Counted from the first letter of the stretch, positions 1 through 8,960 are shown. The stretch: DNA of 64,000 nucleotides from Vibrio sp. 10N (GCF_036245475.1 NZ_BTPM01000001.1:310001-374000), one strand, 5' to 3'. Notes: a model not told the origin generated them from the sequence alone. Numbers and translations are program-made.

Positions 1-2
1 CT

Positions 3-1004
3 CTAATTCTTCCTTACCACATCGCTATCGACCAAGCGCGTGAAATCGCTCGTGGCAAGAAAGCGATTGGTACAACCGGTCGTGGCATCGGTCCAGCGTA
101 CGAAGATAAAGTAGCGCGTCGCGGTCTACGCGTTGGTGACCTATTTGACAAAGAAGTCTTTGCAGAGAAGCTAAAAGAAGTAATGGAATTCCATAACTTC
201 CAACTAGAGCACTTCTACAAAGCTGACACCGTTAGCTACGAAGAAGTACTAGAGCAATGCATGGGTTATGCAGATCTACTAACTTCAATGGTTATCGATG
301 TAACTGACGAACTTGACGCAGCACGCAAGCGTGGCGACAAGATCATGTTTGAAGGCGCTCAAGGTACACTGCTTGATATCGACCACGGTACTTACCCGTA
401 CGTAACCTCTTCTAACACAACAGCAGGTGGTGTTGCAGCAGGTTCTGGTTTTGGTCCTCGTCACATTGGTTACATCCTTGGTATCACTAAGGCGTACTGT
501 ACTCGCGTAGGTTCAGGTCCATTCCCGACAGAACTTTACGACGGTGTAGACAAGCAAGACCCAATTGGTAAGCACCTAGGTACTGTTGGCCACGAGTTCG
601 GCGCAACAACTGGTCGTCTACGTCGTACTGGTTGGTTCGATGCTGTGGCAATGCGCCGTGCAATCCAAATCAACTCAATCTCTGGTTTCTGTCTAACTAA
701 GCTAGACGTACTAGACGGTCTGGAAGAGCTAAAAATCTGTACTGGTTACAAGATGAAAGACGGCTCTATCCTAGAAGTATCGCCAATGGCTGCTGAGTCA
801 TTTGAACAAGCGACACCTATTTACGAAACAATGCCAGGTTGGTCTGAGACTACATTTGGTGCAACGTCTATTGAGCAGCTTCCTCAAGCAGCACTAGACT
901 ACATCAAGCGCATTGAAGATCTAACGGGTGTACCAGTAGACATCATTTCTACCGGTCCTGACCGTAACGAGACAATCATTAAGGTTCACCCATTCGAATC
1001 TTAA
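3..1004 (+). CDS. purA: Adenylosuccinate synthetase, 5'-truncated by window edge
   Basis: Cytoplasmic enzyme of AMP synthesis that joins IMP and aspartate using GTP. The reading frame is open from base 3, so the gene begins before the window; 333 residues are visible and roughly the first 100 of the usual 430-440 are missing. Family motifs are clear: [14 protein letters not shown] near the visible start, [32 protein letters not shown], and [11 protein letters not shown] near the end. A strong terminator follows directly, so motX downstream is a separate transcription unit. Identification is certain; only the N-terminus is unseen. Confidence 0.97.
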   Translation, partial: LILPYHIAIDQAREIARGKKAIGTTGRGIGPAYEDKVARRGLRVGDLFDKEVFAEKLKEVMEFHNFQLEHFYKADTVSYEEVLEQCMGYADLLTSMVIDVTDELDAARKRGDKIMFEGAQGTLLDIDHGTYPYVTSSNTTAGGVAAGSGFGPRHIGYILGITKAYCTRVGSGPFPTELYDGVDKQDPIGKHLGTVGHEFGATTGRLRRTGWFDAVAMRRAIQINSISGFCLTKLDVLDGLEELKICTGYKMKDGSILEVSPMAAESFEQATPIYETMPGWSETTFGATSIEQLPQAALDYIKRIEDLTGVPVDIISTGPDRNETIIKVHPFES

Positions 1005-1022
1005 TCGGTCTCTAAAGACTCC

Positions 1023-1052
1023 AAGCCAGCGATACTTCGCTGGCTTTTTTTT
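1023..1052 (+). terminator. Rho-independent terminator of purA
   Basis: A perfect 10-bp stem (AAGCCAGCGA with TCGCTGGCTT) closes on a TACT loop and runs into a tract of T residues, 18 bases after the purA stop codon. Confidence 0.92.
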
Positions 1053-1156
1053 GCCTGCAATTTACCCTCTCACTTTTCATACTGTGATCTTGTGCCAAGT
1101 ATTTGACGGCTTTGTCTGTGAAGACAAGAAAAGTGGCAAAATATTGCCGTTTTTCC

Positions 1157-1183
1157 TAAAGCGTGGCGGACGGCTGCCGATAA
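1157..1183 (+). promoter_or_regulatory. Sigma-28 (FliA) promoter of motX
   Basis: TAAA at 1157-1160, exactly 15 bases, then GCCGATAA at 1176-1183. This is the textbook FliA flagellar promoter with no mismatch. Transcription would start near 1190, about 55 bases before the GTG start of motX. It places motX in the late flagellar class with the motor and flagellin genes. Confidence 0.85.
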
Positions 1184-1245
1184 AAATGAGACCATTGATG
1201 AGTTTTGTACAGTGGGCAGACGTTAAGTATGAGGAGCAGGAAAAA

Positions 1246-1884
1246 GTGATTAAGCGACACAAACTGGCAGCACTTGTTTGCATGGCGCTACTTGGCTCTG
1301 TGAAATCAGTACAGAGTAAGGAGCTAGGTGCCCCGATCCCGATCTACTCAGAAGACGAACTGATTGGTTTGATCGAAGAGAACCGCCATCTTGCTCGCGT
1401 CAAAGAGGACAATTGTCAGCTTGTTGAAGATATCATGGCGCGTGCCACGCGCATCAGTCTGCCTTCTTATGAATTCCTCTATGGTGACATGTTGGCTTGG
1501 GGAGTATGTGTCCCTCAAGATGTGGATCTTGGTCTCTACTACATGGAAAATGCCGCTCATCAAGGCCTACCTGTTGCGCTTGAGCAATTGGGTCGATACT
1601 ACTCAAAAGGTACCTTCGTACAGCAAGATAAAGAGCGTGCGATCCCATATTTCCGTGAAGCGGCCTCTATGGGCAACATCGACGCCCGCATCCAATTAGC
1701 CGAGCTTCTGCTGCGAGATTACGGCAGTCCACTAGACTACGAAGACGCCTATCGTTGGCTGTACAATTCGGTCACACCAGATGGTCGCAAACACAAGCGT
1801 ATTTCCATGTTAAGACGCGGCCTTGAGCAGCGTATGCCGGAAAATATTATTGCTCGTGCCAAGCGTCGCACGGCATTTTGGTAA
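1246..1884 (+). CDS. motX: Sodium-driven polar flagellar motor protein MotX
   Basis: Periplasmic T-ring protein that, with MotY, anchors the PomA/PomB stators of the sodium-driven polar flagellum. Start chosen at GTG 1246: GAGGAG at 1231-1236 is a strong ribosome binding site, a signal peptide follows at once (MIKRHKLAALVCMALLGS..., cleavage near residue 25), and the 212-residue product fits known MotX at about 211. The frame stays open upstream to 1051, but that extension lacks a ribosome binding site and would span the sigma-28 promoter. The mature part holds Sel1-like repeats from about residue 80 (LGLYYMENAAHQGL, AIPYFREAASMGN, EDAYRWLYNS). Gene order purA-motX-rnr matches Vibrio cholerae. 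Confidence 0.9.
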   Translation: MIKRHKLAALVCMALLGSVKSVQSKELGAPIPIYSEDELIGLIEENRHLARVKEDNCQLVEDIMARATRISLPSYEFLYGDMLAWGVCVPQDVDLGLYYMENAAHQGLPVALEQLGRYYSKGTFVQQDKERAIPYFREAASMGNIDARIQLAELLLRDYGSPLDYEDAYRWLYNSVTPDGRKHKRISMLRRGLEQRMPENIIARAKRRTAFW

Positions 1885-1997
1885 TCTGAGCCCATCATCT
1901 ATCCGATGAATTAGATACAGAAAGCTAAAGCAATTCTGTAGCTTATCTGCTGCGTCAGTTATAATCGACCTATCCCTCCTAAAATATAGGTCTGACG

Positions 1998-4481
1998 ATG
2001 TCGAAAAAGCCTAGCGATATAAAAGTAGACGACCCTTTTGCTGCAAGAGAGTCTGAGAACTACGAAAACCCCATCCCAAGCCGAGAGTTCATCTCTGACT
2101 TCCTAGAAAGCGTTAATGTCCCAATGAACAGAAACGATCTGTTTGAAGCCTTGGGTCTGTCTGGTGAAGAGCAGTATGAAGGCTTGCGTCGTCGACTGCG
2201 TGCGATGGAGCGTGACGGCCAGTTGGTGTTTACTCGACGTCAATGCTACGCCTTGCCAGACAAGCTCGAAATGATCAAAGGCTACGTCATTGGTCATAAA
2301 GATGGCCATGGCTGGGTTCGACCTGAAGGGAGCATGAATAAAGACAATGATGTGCTATTGCCACATCATCAAATGCGTACCTTGCTGCATGGTGACTTCG
2401 TATTGGTTCAGCCATCCGGTACCGATAAGCGAGGCCGCAAAGAAGGCCGATTAGTTCGCGTGCTTGAGGAACGTAAGACGCAGGTTGTTGGTCGTTTCTT
2501 CATGGAATACGGTTATGCCTATGTTGTGGCGGATGATTCCCGCATTAGCCAAGATATCCTGATCCCTAATGAGCACCGAGGCGGTGCACGTATGGGTAAT
2601 GTGGTCGTGGTTGAAGTGACCGATCGCGGCAGTCGCTCCCGTGGCATGATGGGACAAGTGGTTGAAGTACTGGGTGAGAATATGGCGCCGGGTATGGAAA
2701 CACAAATTGCTATTCGCACTCATCAAATTCCTCATGAGTGGCCTGAAGAAGTCGAAAAGCAAGTGAAGCAGTTCGGCGAGTTCGTGCCTGAAGAGGCTAA
2801 AGAAGGGCGTGTTGATCTACGTGAACTCCCGCTAGTCACTATCGATGGCGAAGACGCACGAGACTTTGATGATGCGGTTTACTGTGAACGCAAGAAAAGC
2901 GGTGGCTGGCGTTTGTGGGTAGCGATTGCAGATGTTAGCTACTATGTTCGTCCAAACACGCCACTCGACAAAGAAGCGATCGTACGTGGTAACTCAGTGT
3001 ATTTCCCATCTCAGGTTGTGCCTATGCTTCCAGAGGTGCTGTCTAATGGTCTTTGTTCACTTAACCCACAAGTGGATCGCTTGTGTATGGTGTGTGAAAT
3101 GACCATCTCTGAGACCGGTAAGCTGTCGGGCTATAAACACTACGAAGCGGTAATGAACTCTCACGCGCGCCTGACTTACAACAAGGTGAGCGACATTCTA
3201 GAAGGCAGCGAAGAGCTACGTGAGCGTTACAGCGCTGTGGTTCCTCATCTTCATGAGTTGCACAACATGTATCAAGTGCTCAAGCGTGCACGTGATAATC
3301 GTGGTGCGATTGAGTTTGAAACGGTTGAAACTAAGTTTATTTTCAATGCCGACCGTAAGATCGACCGCATCGAACCTGTGGTTCGCAATGATGCACACAA
3401 GATCATCGAAGAATGTATGATCCTGGCGAACATTGCTTCTGCTTCTTTGGTTGAGAAAGCTAAAGAGCCATCACTTTACCGAGTGCACGAAACTCCGGGT
3501 GAAGAGAGACTGCAAGGCTTTAGAGACTTCCTTGGTGAGCTAGGCCTAGATCTATCCGGCGGTCTTGAGCCGTCGCCGACCGATTATGCTGAGCTGATCA
3601 AAAAGATTGGTGAACGTCAGGATAAAGAGCTGATTCAAACTATGCTGCTGCGCTCTATGAAACAGGCAGTTTACAACGCAGATAACGCGGGGCACTTTGG
3701 CTTGGCGCTAAAACGCTACGCGCACTTTACCTCGCCAATTCGTCGTTATCCAGATTTGCTGCTGCACCGAGCAATCAAGTACCTCATTGCCAAACAAGAA
3801 GGTCGTAATACCGACCGCTGGACGCCAACCGGTGGTTACCACTACTCGTTTGACGATATGGATTACTACGGCGAGCAGTGTTCCATGACCGAGCGCCGCG
3901 CCGACGACGCAACTCGTGATGTGGCAGACTGGCTCAAGTGTGAGTACATGCAAGACCACGTAGGTGAAGAACTCGATGGCGTGATTGCCAATGTGACTGG
4001 CTTTGGCTTCTTTGTGCGTTTAACAGAACTGCACATCGATGGCCTAGTGCATATTTCGTCACTGGCGAACGACTACTATCAGTTTGACCCTATTGGTCAG
4101 AGACTTATCGGTGAAAGCTTTGGTGCGATTTACCGTTTAGGCGACGCCGTTAAAGTCAAAGTGCTGTCGGTTAACCTCGATGATAAGCAAATAGACTTTG
4201 AATTAGTCGAAACAAGTCGTAAGCTACGCGGCAAAGGAAAAACGGCGAAAAAACGCATGGCAGAAGCTGAGAAGAAAAAAGCCAAAGCCAAACAGCGTGT
4301 CGCAGAAGTCAGAGGCAAGCGCAGCCCGAAAGCCGCGAAGCCAATGGTCGAAGCCACCAAACGCCCAGATGGACAAGAAGAGGATGTACTTCCTCATAAA
4401 CGTAAGAAGTCCAAAGCAACCAAATCTCGCAGCAATAAAGCGCGCCAAAACAAGGCTCGCGGCAAAGCGAAGAAGAAATAA
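1998..4481 (+). CDS. rnr: Ribonuclease R
   Basis: Processive 3'-5' exoribonuclease of the RNB family that degrades structured RNA, acts in RNA quality control and often in cold and virulence physiology. In the 827 residues: an N-terminal winged-helix RNase II/R domain (about 25-85), cold-shock domains (about 90-250), the RNB catalytic core with the metal-binding [12 protein letters not shown] motif near 281, an S1 domain from about 655 ([15 protein letters not shown]), and a long Lys/Arg/Ala tail typical of RNase R and absent from RNase II. A TATAAT at 1960-1965 upstream has a poor -35 and is only a possible promoter. Followed by rlmB 18 bases later, the usual enterobacterial and vibrio pair. 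Confidence 0.97.
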   Translation: MSKKPSDIKVDDPFAARESENYENPIPSREFISDFLESVNVPMNRNDLFEALGLSGEEQYEGLRRRLRAMERDGQLVFTRRQCYALPDKLEMIKGYVIGHKDGHGWVRPEGSMNKDNDVLLPHHQMRTLLHGDFVLVQPSGTDKRGRKEGRLVRVLEERKTQVVGRFFMEYGYAYVVADDSRISQDILIPNEHRGGARMGNVVVVEVTDRGSRSRGMMGQVVEVLGENMAPGMETQIAIRTHQIPHEWPEEVEKQVKQFGEFVPEEAKEGRVDLRELPLVTIDGEDARDFDDAVYCERKKSGGWRLWVAIADVSYYVRPNTPLDKEAIVRGNSVYFPSQVVPMLPEVLSNGLCSLNPQVDRLCMVCEMTISETGKLSGYKHYEAVMNSHARLTYNKVSDILEGSEELRERYSAVVPHLHELHNMYQVLKRARDNRGAIEFETVETKFIFNADRKIDRIEPVVRNDAHKIIEECMILANIASASLVEKAKEPSLYRVHETPGEERLQGFRDFLGELGLDLSGGLEPSPTDYAELIKKIGERQDKELIQTMLLRSMKQAVYNADNAGHFGLALKRYAHFTSPIRRYPDLLLHRAIKYLIAKQEGRNTDRWTPTGGYHYSFDDMDYYGEQCSMTERRADDATRDVADWLKCEYMQDHVGEELDGVIANVTGFGFFVRLTELHIDGLVHISSLANDYYQFDPIGQRLIGESFGAIYRLGDAVKVKVLSVNLDDKQIDFELVETSRKLRGKGKTAKKRMAEAEKKKAKAKQRVAEVRGKRSPKAAKPMVEATKRPDGQEEDVLPHKRKKSKATKSRSNKARQNKARGKAKKK

Positions 4482-4499
4482 CGAATTCAGGATTATTCC

Positions 4500-5237
4500 A
4501 TGAGTAATGAATTTATTTACGGTATCCACGCGATTAAAGCCGTTCTTGAAAAAGACCCAGTGCGCTTTGTGGAAGCCTATGTACTAAAAGGGCGTCAAGA
4601 CGATCGCTTGATGCCGCTGCTGAACGAACTTAACCAAATTGGTGTGTCGATTCAGCAGATGAACCGCAAAACACTAGATGACAAAGCCAGCGGCGCTAAC
4701 CACCAAGGCATCATCGCTAAGGTAAAACCGGCCAAGCAGCTTAATGAAAACGATCTTGATGATGTACTAGCGCAGCATGAACAGCCGCTACTGCTTATTC
4801 TTGATGGTGTTACCGATCCGCATAACCTTGGCGCTTGCTTGCGTAATGCAGATGCGGCGGGTGTGGCGGCGGTTATCGTACCTAAAGATCGCTCTGCACC
4901 AATGACTGCAACGGTAAGTAAGGTAGCGTGTGGAGCAGCAGAGACAGTGCCCCTTATCCGTGTGACCAACTTGGCGCGTACCATGCGTGCGCTGCAAGAG
5001 AAGGGCATCTGGATTGTAGGTACAGCAGGTGAAGCGACGCACGATATCTATCAAGCGAAGCTGTCTGGCTCTCTTGCGGTAGTCATGGGGGCAGAAGGTG
5101 ACGGTATGCGTCGTCTAACGCGTGAAACCTGTGATGACCTAATCAAGATCCCAATGGCGGGTGCGGTATCGAGCCTGAATGTGTCAGTGGCATCGGGTAT
5201 CTGCCTATTTGAAGCGGTTCGTCAACGCGCGCTTTAA
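4500..5237 (+). CDS. rlmB: 23S rRNA (guanosine-2251-2'-O)-methyltransferase
   Basis: SPOUT (SpoU/TrmH) methyltransferase that 2'-O-methylates G2251 of 23S rRNA in the peptidyl-transferase P loop, using S-adenosylmethionine. 245 residues as usual: an N-terminal L30e-like substrate-binding domain (about 1-75), then the three SpoU motifs, motif 1 [20 protein letters not shown] near 100, motif 2 [12 protein letters not shown] near 196 and motif 3 [16 protein letters not shown] near 220, which form the trefoil-knot active site. Probably co-transcribed with rnr. Its natural terminator has been split by the downstream insertion sequence. Confidence 0.97.
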   Translation: MSNEFIYGIHAIKAVLEKDPVRFVEAYVLKGRQDDRLMPLLNELNQIGVSIQQMNRKTLDDKASGANHQGIIAKVKPAKQLNENDLDDVLAQHEQPLLLILDGVTDPHNLGACLRNADAAGVAAVIVPKDRSAPMTATVSKVACGAAETVPLIRVTNLARTMRALQEKGIWIVGTAGEATHDIYQAKLSGSLAVVMGAEGDGMRRLTRETCDDLIKIPMAGAVSSLNVSVASGICLFEAVRQRAL

Positions 5238-5254
5238 TTCGCATTCTAATAACG

Positions 5255-5266
5255 ACAAAGCCCCAG
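5255..5266 (+). terminator. Left arm of the rlmB terminator, split by the IS
   Basis: ACAAAGCCCCAG is the exact reverse complement of CTGGGGCTTTGT at 6718-6729, which is followed by TTTATC. Removing the IS and one duplication copy restores a 12-bp stem with a short loop and a modest T tract. This is the ancestral rlmB terminator and is now interrupted by about 1.45 kb. Confidence 0.75.
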
Positions 5267-5276
5267 CATAAGACTG
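5264..5276. repeat. Left target-site duplication of the IS
   Basis: CAGCATAAGACTG, identical to 6708-6720. Its length, 12-13 bp (one base is ambiguous at the junction), suits the IS4 family. The two copies are unmutated, so the insertion is probably recent. Confidence 0.88.
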
Positions 5277-5293
5277 CAATGTAGATCAGATAA

Positions 5294-5311
5294 GGATCGG
5301 TTGACCGATCC
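5294..5311 (+). promoter_or_regulatory. Perfect hairpin near the left end of the IS
   Basis: GGATCGGT and ACCGATCC form an 8-bp perfect inverted repeat around a TG centre. It lies between the left IS end and a second hairpin just before the transposase start. It probably folds in transcripts that enter from rlmB and may help shield transposase translation. Confidence 0.6.
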
Positions 5312-5325
5312 TTCTGATGAGAGAC

Positions 5326-5360
5326 AATCGGAAACCTGTTTATAGGTTTCCGATTTTTTT
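5326..5360 (+). terminator. IS-borne terminator abutting the transposase start
   Basis: An 11-bp perfect stem (AATCGGAAACC with GGTTTCCGATT) with an 8-base loop is followed by a run of Ts that ends at the ATG of the transposase. In form it is a rho-independent terminator. It would stop read-through from outside the element and leaves no room for a conventional ribosome binding site. It may also stand in for the split rlmB terminator. Confidence 0.75.
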
Positions 5361-6698
5361 ATGTCTATTCAAAACTTCTTTGCCGACTTCCTCGAAGAAA
5401 ACCCTGTCGATGTAGCTCAGCTCACCACATTCTCTGAACATATTCCTGATGAGTGGGTCGCTAAAGCAGCCTCTCTGTCTGATAAAGCGACAATCCGTCG
5501 ACGCCGACTACCGAGTGATATGGTTTTGTGGTTAATTGTTGGTATGGCTTTTTTCCGTAATGAACCCATTGCCGAAGTCGCACGGAGAATGAACGTCTGT
5601 GCTGATGGCCTTGCTGATGAAGAACTGTTGGCAAAGAGCGCTTTAACCCAAGCAAGACAGCGCTTAGGTAAAGCAGCACCAGAATGGCTGTTTAAGCAAT
5701 GCGGAAAAACATGGGGGCTTGAGCGATACCCTGATGATACTTGGCAAGGCCTACAGGTTTTTGCTGTAGATGGTGCTCTTTTTAGAACAGCTGACACACC
5801 CGAATTAAGAGAACATTTTGGCTCTGGTAATACGTCTAGCAACAGGCAAACACCTCATCCAGTATTGAGGGTTGTGACAATGATGAATGTTCGCTCTCAT
5901 GTCATCGTTGATGCAGCGATAAGCCCGTATCGCCGAGGTGAAATCCCTCTAGCGATGCCCTTCATCAACGCTTTACCAGACAACTCTGTGACATTACTGG
6001 ATAAAGGGTTTTATGGAGCAGATTTACTACTTTCTCTTCACAACAGTGGAATAAATAGACATTGGCTTCTCCCTGCAAAGAAAGGAGTCAAATATACCCT
6101 ACTGGACGATAAAGAAAGCAGTGACATGCTAGTAGAGATGAAGACCTCTCCACAGGCTCGTAAGAAGAACCCTAATCTTCCTGAGAAATGGACAGTCAGG
6201 GCGGTCACTTACGAGGTCCAAGGTAAATCCAAGACGGTGTTTACCTCTCTTCCTAGAGACAAGTATGACGCTCAATCCGTGGCAGAGCTTTATCATGAAA
6301 GGTGGGAGATAGAATTAGGTTATCGTGATATCAAGAGTTCGATGCAACATAACGCTTTAGTGTTGAGAAGCAAAACAGTCGATCTCGTCTATCAAGAGCT
6401 ATGGGGACTGCTACTTGGTTATAACTTGGTGAGACGAGAAGCTAGTCAAGCCGCAGTTGAACACGGGCGCTTACCTAATGAAATAAGTTTTAAGTATGCT
6501 TGCCAATTTATAGCCAGCCAGCTCAAAGTGATGAGTAAAGCGGTATCCTTAGGTAACACGCCGAAACGCTTAAAGAGCCTTCGAGGCGACCTATCCATCC
6601 TCTTTATAGACAAACGCCCTAAGCCAAATCGGCCTAGGGCGGTAAAAATATCAAAAACCCGATACCCTGTTAATCGCAACGCAGCTCCTCTTAAATGA
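5361..6698 (+). CDS. IS4-family DDE transposase
   Basis: Cut-and-paste transposase of 445 residues, intact. The N-terminal region resembles the IS4 N-terminal domain, and the DDE core is complete: Asp137 in VFAVDGALF, Asp214 in LLDKGFYG, and Glu318 within the YREK signature Y311-x2-R314-x3-E318-x6-K325 that marks the IS4 family. There is no obvious Shine-Dalgarno before the ATG; instead a terminator hairpin abuts it, so expression is likely very low. Neighbouring codons on both sides are chromosomal housekeeping genes, so this is a lone insertion, not part of an island. Confidence 0.95.
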   Translation: MSIQNFFADFLEENPVDVAQLTTFSEHIPDEWVAKAASLSDKATIRRRRLPSDMVLWLIVGMAFFRNEPIAEVARRMNVCADGLADEELLAKSALTQARQRLGKAAPEWLFKQCGKTWGLERYPDDTWQGLQVFAVDGALFRTADTPELREHFGSGNTSSNRQTPHPVLRVVTMMNVRSHVIVDAAISPYRRGEIPLAMPFINALPDNSVTLLDKGFYGADLLLSLHNSGINRHWLLPAKKGVKYTLLDDKESSDMLVEMKTSPQARKKNPNLPEKWTVRAVTYEVQGKSKTVFTSLPRDKYDAQSVAELYHERWEIELGYRDIKSSMQHNALVLRSKTVDLVYQELWGLLLGYNLVRREASQAAVEHGRLPNEISFKYACQFIASQLKVMSKAVSLGNTPKRLKSLRGDLSILFIDKRPKPNRPRAVKISKTRYPVNRNAAPLK

Positions 6699-6707
6699 AC
6701 TACGTTG

Positions 6708-6720
6708 CAGCATAAGACTG
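6708..6720. repeat. Right target-site duplication of the IS
   Basis: CAGCATAAGACTG, identical to 5264-5276, immediately after the right IS end CTACGTTG. Confidence 0.88.
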
Positions 6721-6733
6721 GGGCTTTGTTTTA
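6718..6733 (+). terminator. Right arm of the split rlmB terminator
   Basis: CTGGGGCTTTGT followed by TTTA pairs perfectly with 5255-5266 across the IS. It cannot work as a terminator in the present arrangement unless the two arms pair across the whole element. Confidence 0.7.
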
Positions 6734-6776
6734 TCTGTAACTCGCTAAGCGATTAAATCGCTCGATGCAGAGTGCC

Positions 6777-7004
6777 TTAATAGTGGGGAGGCGGTGTCTC
6801 TTCCGATGGATCCGCCAAGTTTGAGGTATCCATGTTTTTCACTTTGCCAACTACATATTTCATCTGATCTTGCATCTTGCTGATAAGCAGCTGTTGTTGA
6901 GTCAGCGCATCATTAAGCTCTTCGATGGTCTGCTCTTGGAATGCCATTTTGCACTCCATATCATTAATTCTCTCTTCGAGAGCTTGAATCTCTTTATTAC
7001 TCAT
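6777..7004 (-). CDS. slyX: SlyX family protein
   Basis: Small cytoplasmic protein of unknown biochemical role. The 75 residues form a single heptad-patterned coiled coil over about residues 5-55 (IQALEERINDMECKMAFQEQ, then TIEELNDALTQQQLLISKMQ), ending in the conserved PPPHY tail diagnostic of SlyX. Start set at ATG 7004 (MSNKEIQALE); an in-frame extension upstream would overlap the lipoprotein gene and is not SlyX-like. It lies 4 bases after the stop of the WD40 lipoprotein gene, so the two are probably one transcript. In E. coli slyX also neighbours fkpA. Confidence 0.92.
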   Translation of the reverse strand: MSNKEIQALEERINDMECKMAFQEQTIEELNDALTQQQLLISKMQDQMKYVVGKVKNMDTSNLADPSEETPPPHY

Positions 7005-7008
7005 AATG

Positions 7009-7992
7009 TCACTCACTAATTTTCCAAGCTTGGATGACGCCAGCTGACGAGGCAGAAAGCACGCGCTGGTTGCTCTCAAAGGCGGCATCATACACTACTC
7101 CCCGTGGTGGGCGAACATCTTTTAGTAGTTCCACTTCGTAGCCTTCCAATCGCTTACCCGTTTCGGTGTTCCACACCATGAGTCGAGAGGAAGGGGAGCC
7201 GGTGACGAGTAGCTTACCATCATCAGAAAATCGTGCTGAAGAGAAAATAAGCTGACGGGTCCAGGTACTTAACTCACTGACTTTATCGCCGGTTTGTAAA
7301 TCCCAAATGATGGCATCATTGCCGGTATCCGAAGTTAGGGCATAGCGGCCATCGCGCTGCAGCTCAACGGTACCGACTCGTTGTAAATGCTCAAACCTTT
7401 GCAAGATTTGTCCAGACTCGGTACTCCAAAAATAGCCATTATGATCATTTCCTCCTGAAAGGGCGTATTTCCCATTTGGGGATAAAGCAACAGAATTAAC
7501 TTTTTCAACGTGAGCAAGGAACTCTAGCCGCCTTCCAGTGACTAAATCGATGAATATTGCTTTACCGTTGCTAAGGCCGATTAATACTTCGTCTCCGCTG
7601 TTACCTAGGGCAATATCTTGGATAAGCCCGTCAGCGACAGACCAAAGACCGGTTGATTGTGACCAAGCCAAATCCCAAATCGCAAAGTTGGTTTGGGTTG
7701 CGGTGATGGCGAAGCGGCCATTATCGCTAAAGCGGATAAGGGAAATGATGTTCTCGTCGGGATCTTGAATACCCAAGCGAGATAGGATTTTATTTTGCTC
7801 GAGATCCCAAAGCTGAAGGTGTTGCTGCTTGGAATAAAGCAAAGCAAATCGGGCGTCACGGCTAAGCGCTATGGCGGTTGTGCCCTCAAGAGCAAGTTCC
7901 CAGCGCTGCTCAGACTCGGTGGAGAATAAGCAGCCATTTAACAAGCCGATGACAATTAGCCACAGCCCAGAATGAGATATTATTCGCATCAT
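7009..7992 (-). CDS. WD40-repeat lipoprotein
   Basis: Predicted 327-residue lipoprotein. A hydrophobic signal (LWLIVIGLLNG) ends in a lipobox at Leu18-Asn19-Gly20-Cys21. The rest is a beta-propeller of WD40-like repeats, seen as LQLWDLEQN, FAIWDLAWS, GYFWSTESG, AIIWDLQTG, LMVWNTETG and IQAWKISE, with LSPNGKYALSGG-type strands between. Such propellers are binding platforms; no catalytic motif is visible and the partner is unknown. Two adjacent ATGs (7992, 7989) are both possible starts. It sits head-to-tail with slyX and divergent from fkpA, a vibrio arrangement that is conserved as far as I recall. Confidence 0.85.
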   Translation of the reverse strand: MMRIISHSGLWLIVIGLLNGCLFSTESEQRWELALEGTTAIALSRDARFALLYSKQQHLQLWDLEQNKILSRLGIQDPDENIISLIRFSDNGRFAITATQTNFAIWDLAWSQSTGLWSVADGLIQDIALGNSGDEVLIGLSNGKAIFIDLVTGRRLEFLAHVEKVNSVALSPNGKYALSGGNDHNGYFWSTESGQILQRFEHLQRVGTVELQRDGRYALTSDTGNDAIIWDLQTGDKVSELSTWTRQLIFSSARFSDDGKLLVTGSPSSRLMVWNTETGKRLEGYEVELLKDVRPPRGVVYDAAFESNQRVLSASSAGVIQAWKISE

Positions 7993-8155
7993 TACTGTTA
8001 TTCCACGTTGAGTATTGAGTTTAAGCTAGTATATTTATAGTTTGAGCTAGTAGAAAATAGTTACTAGATTTAGTTAGTTACACATGCTGATAAAACAGAT
8101 CTTCAAAGCATGGCTAGCGATTAAGTCTACAAGAAGTCCATCATTGGAGAAATAA

Positions 8156-8944
8156 ATGAAATCACTATTTAAAGTGTCGCTGCTTGCTGCGACAGTTATG
8201 TTGGCAGTCGGTTGTCAAAAAGAAGAAGAACCAAAAGTAGAGCCAGCAGCGCAAGAGCAAGTTCAAGCTGAGACAGGCAAAGCGGTTCACTTTAAAACAG
8301 AAGATGACAAAGCAGCTTACGCGATTGGTGTCTCTTTCGCGAACTACCTAAGCACAAGCATCGAGAAGCCAGCTGAGTTCGGTATCGAACTTAAAAAAGA
8401 GTTGGTACTAAAAGGTATCGAACAAGCGTTTGCGGGTAATGCAGAGCTAAGCGAAGAAGAGATCCGTGCGGCGCTTGAGGGTCTAGACAAGCGCGTTGCT
8501 GAAACCATGCAAAAGCAAGCGGCTGAAAAAGCGGCGGCAGCTATGAAGGCGGGTGAAGAGTTCCGTACAGAGTTTGCTAAGCAAGAAGGTGTCACTGCAA
8601 CAGAATCTGGTCTTCTTTACCAAGTTGAGACTGAAGGTACTGGCGCACAACCAAAAGACACTGACACTGTTCAAGTTCACTACAAGGGTACGTTAATCGA
8701 CGGTACTCAGTTCGACAGCTCTTACGATCGTGGTGAACCAGCGACGTTCCCACTGAATCGTGTTATTCCAGGTTGGACTGAAGGTGTTCAGCTAATGAAA
8801 GTGGGTTCTAAGTACAAGTTTGTGATCCCGCCAGAGCTAGCATACGGTGAGCAAGACACTCCAACCATTCCAGCAAACTCAACATTGGTATTCGAAGTTG
8901 AGCTACTGAAAATTGAAGGTGATGACACTCAAGCCACTCAGTAA
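8156..8944 (+). CDS. fkpA: FKBP-type peptidyl-prolyl isomerase FkpA, predicted lipoprotein
   Basis: Envelope chaperone and prolyl cis-trans isomerase, 262 residues. The N-terminus is a signal ending in LAVGC with Cys20 as lipidation site followed by Gln, which predicts an outer-membrane lipoprotein; E. coli FkpA is soluble and periplasmic. An FKBP-N dimerisation domain rich in Ala/Glu/Lys helices covers about 45-140, and the FKBP catalytic domain about 150-255 (VQVHYKGTLIDGTQFDSSYD, VIPGWTEGVQLM, IPPELAYGE). A Shine-Dalgarno-like GGAG lies 7 bases before the ATG. A terminator follows at 8961. Confidence 0.94.
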   Translation: MKSLFKVSLLAATVMLAVGCQKEEEPKVEPAAQEQVQAETGKAVHFKTEDDKAAYAIGVSFANYLSTSIEKPAEFGIELKKELVLKGIEQAFAGNAELSEEEIRAALEGLDKRVAETMQKQAAEKAAAAMKAGEEFRTEFAKQEGVTATESGLLYQVETEGTGAQPKDTDTVQVHYKGTLIDGTQFDSSYDRGEPATFPLNRVIPGWTEGVQLMKVGSKYKFVIPPELAYGEQDTPTIPANSTLVFEVELLKIEGDDTQATQ

Positions 8945-8960
8945 TGCTTGATTAGTCACG

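Larger units (their letters stand above)
5277..6707 (+). mobile_element. IS4-family insertion sequence, about 1431 bp, complete
   Basis: The element is bounded by imperfect terminal inverted repeats: the left end reads CAATGTAGATCAGATAAG and the right end, on the other strand, CAACGTAGTTCATTTAAG, matching at 13 of 18 positions. It is flanked by a 13-bp direct repeat and carries one intact transposase gene. The size is close to IS4 itself (about 1.43 kb). The transposase runs in the same direction as rlmB. I cannot name the exact ISfinder entry from sequence alone. Confidence 0.9.

Noticed and set aside
1051..1245. N-terminal extension of motX
   Set aside because: It has no ribosome binding site, spans the sigma-28 promoter, and lacks similarity in form to MotX; the signal peptide begins at 1246.
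6748..6762. Palindrome AGCGATTAAATCGCT after slyX as its terminator
   Set aside because: The loop would be tiny and there is no T tract on the minus strand.
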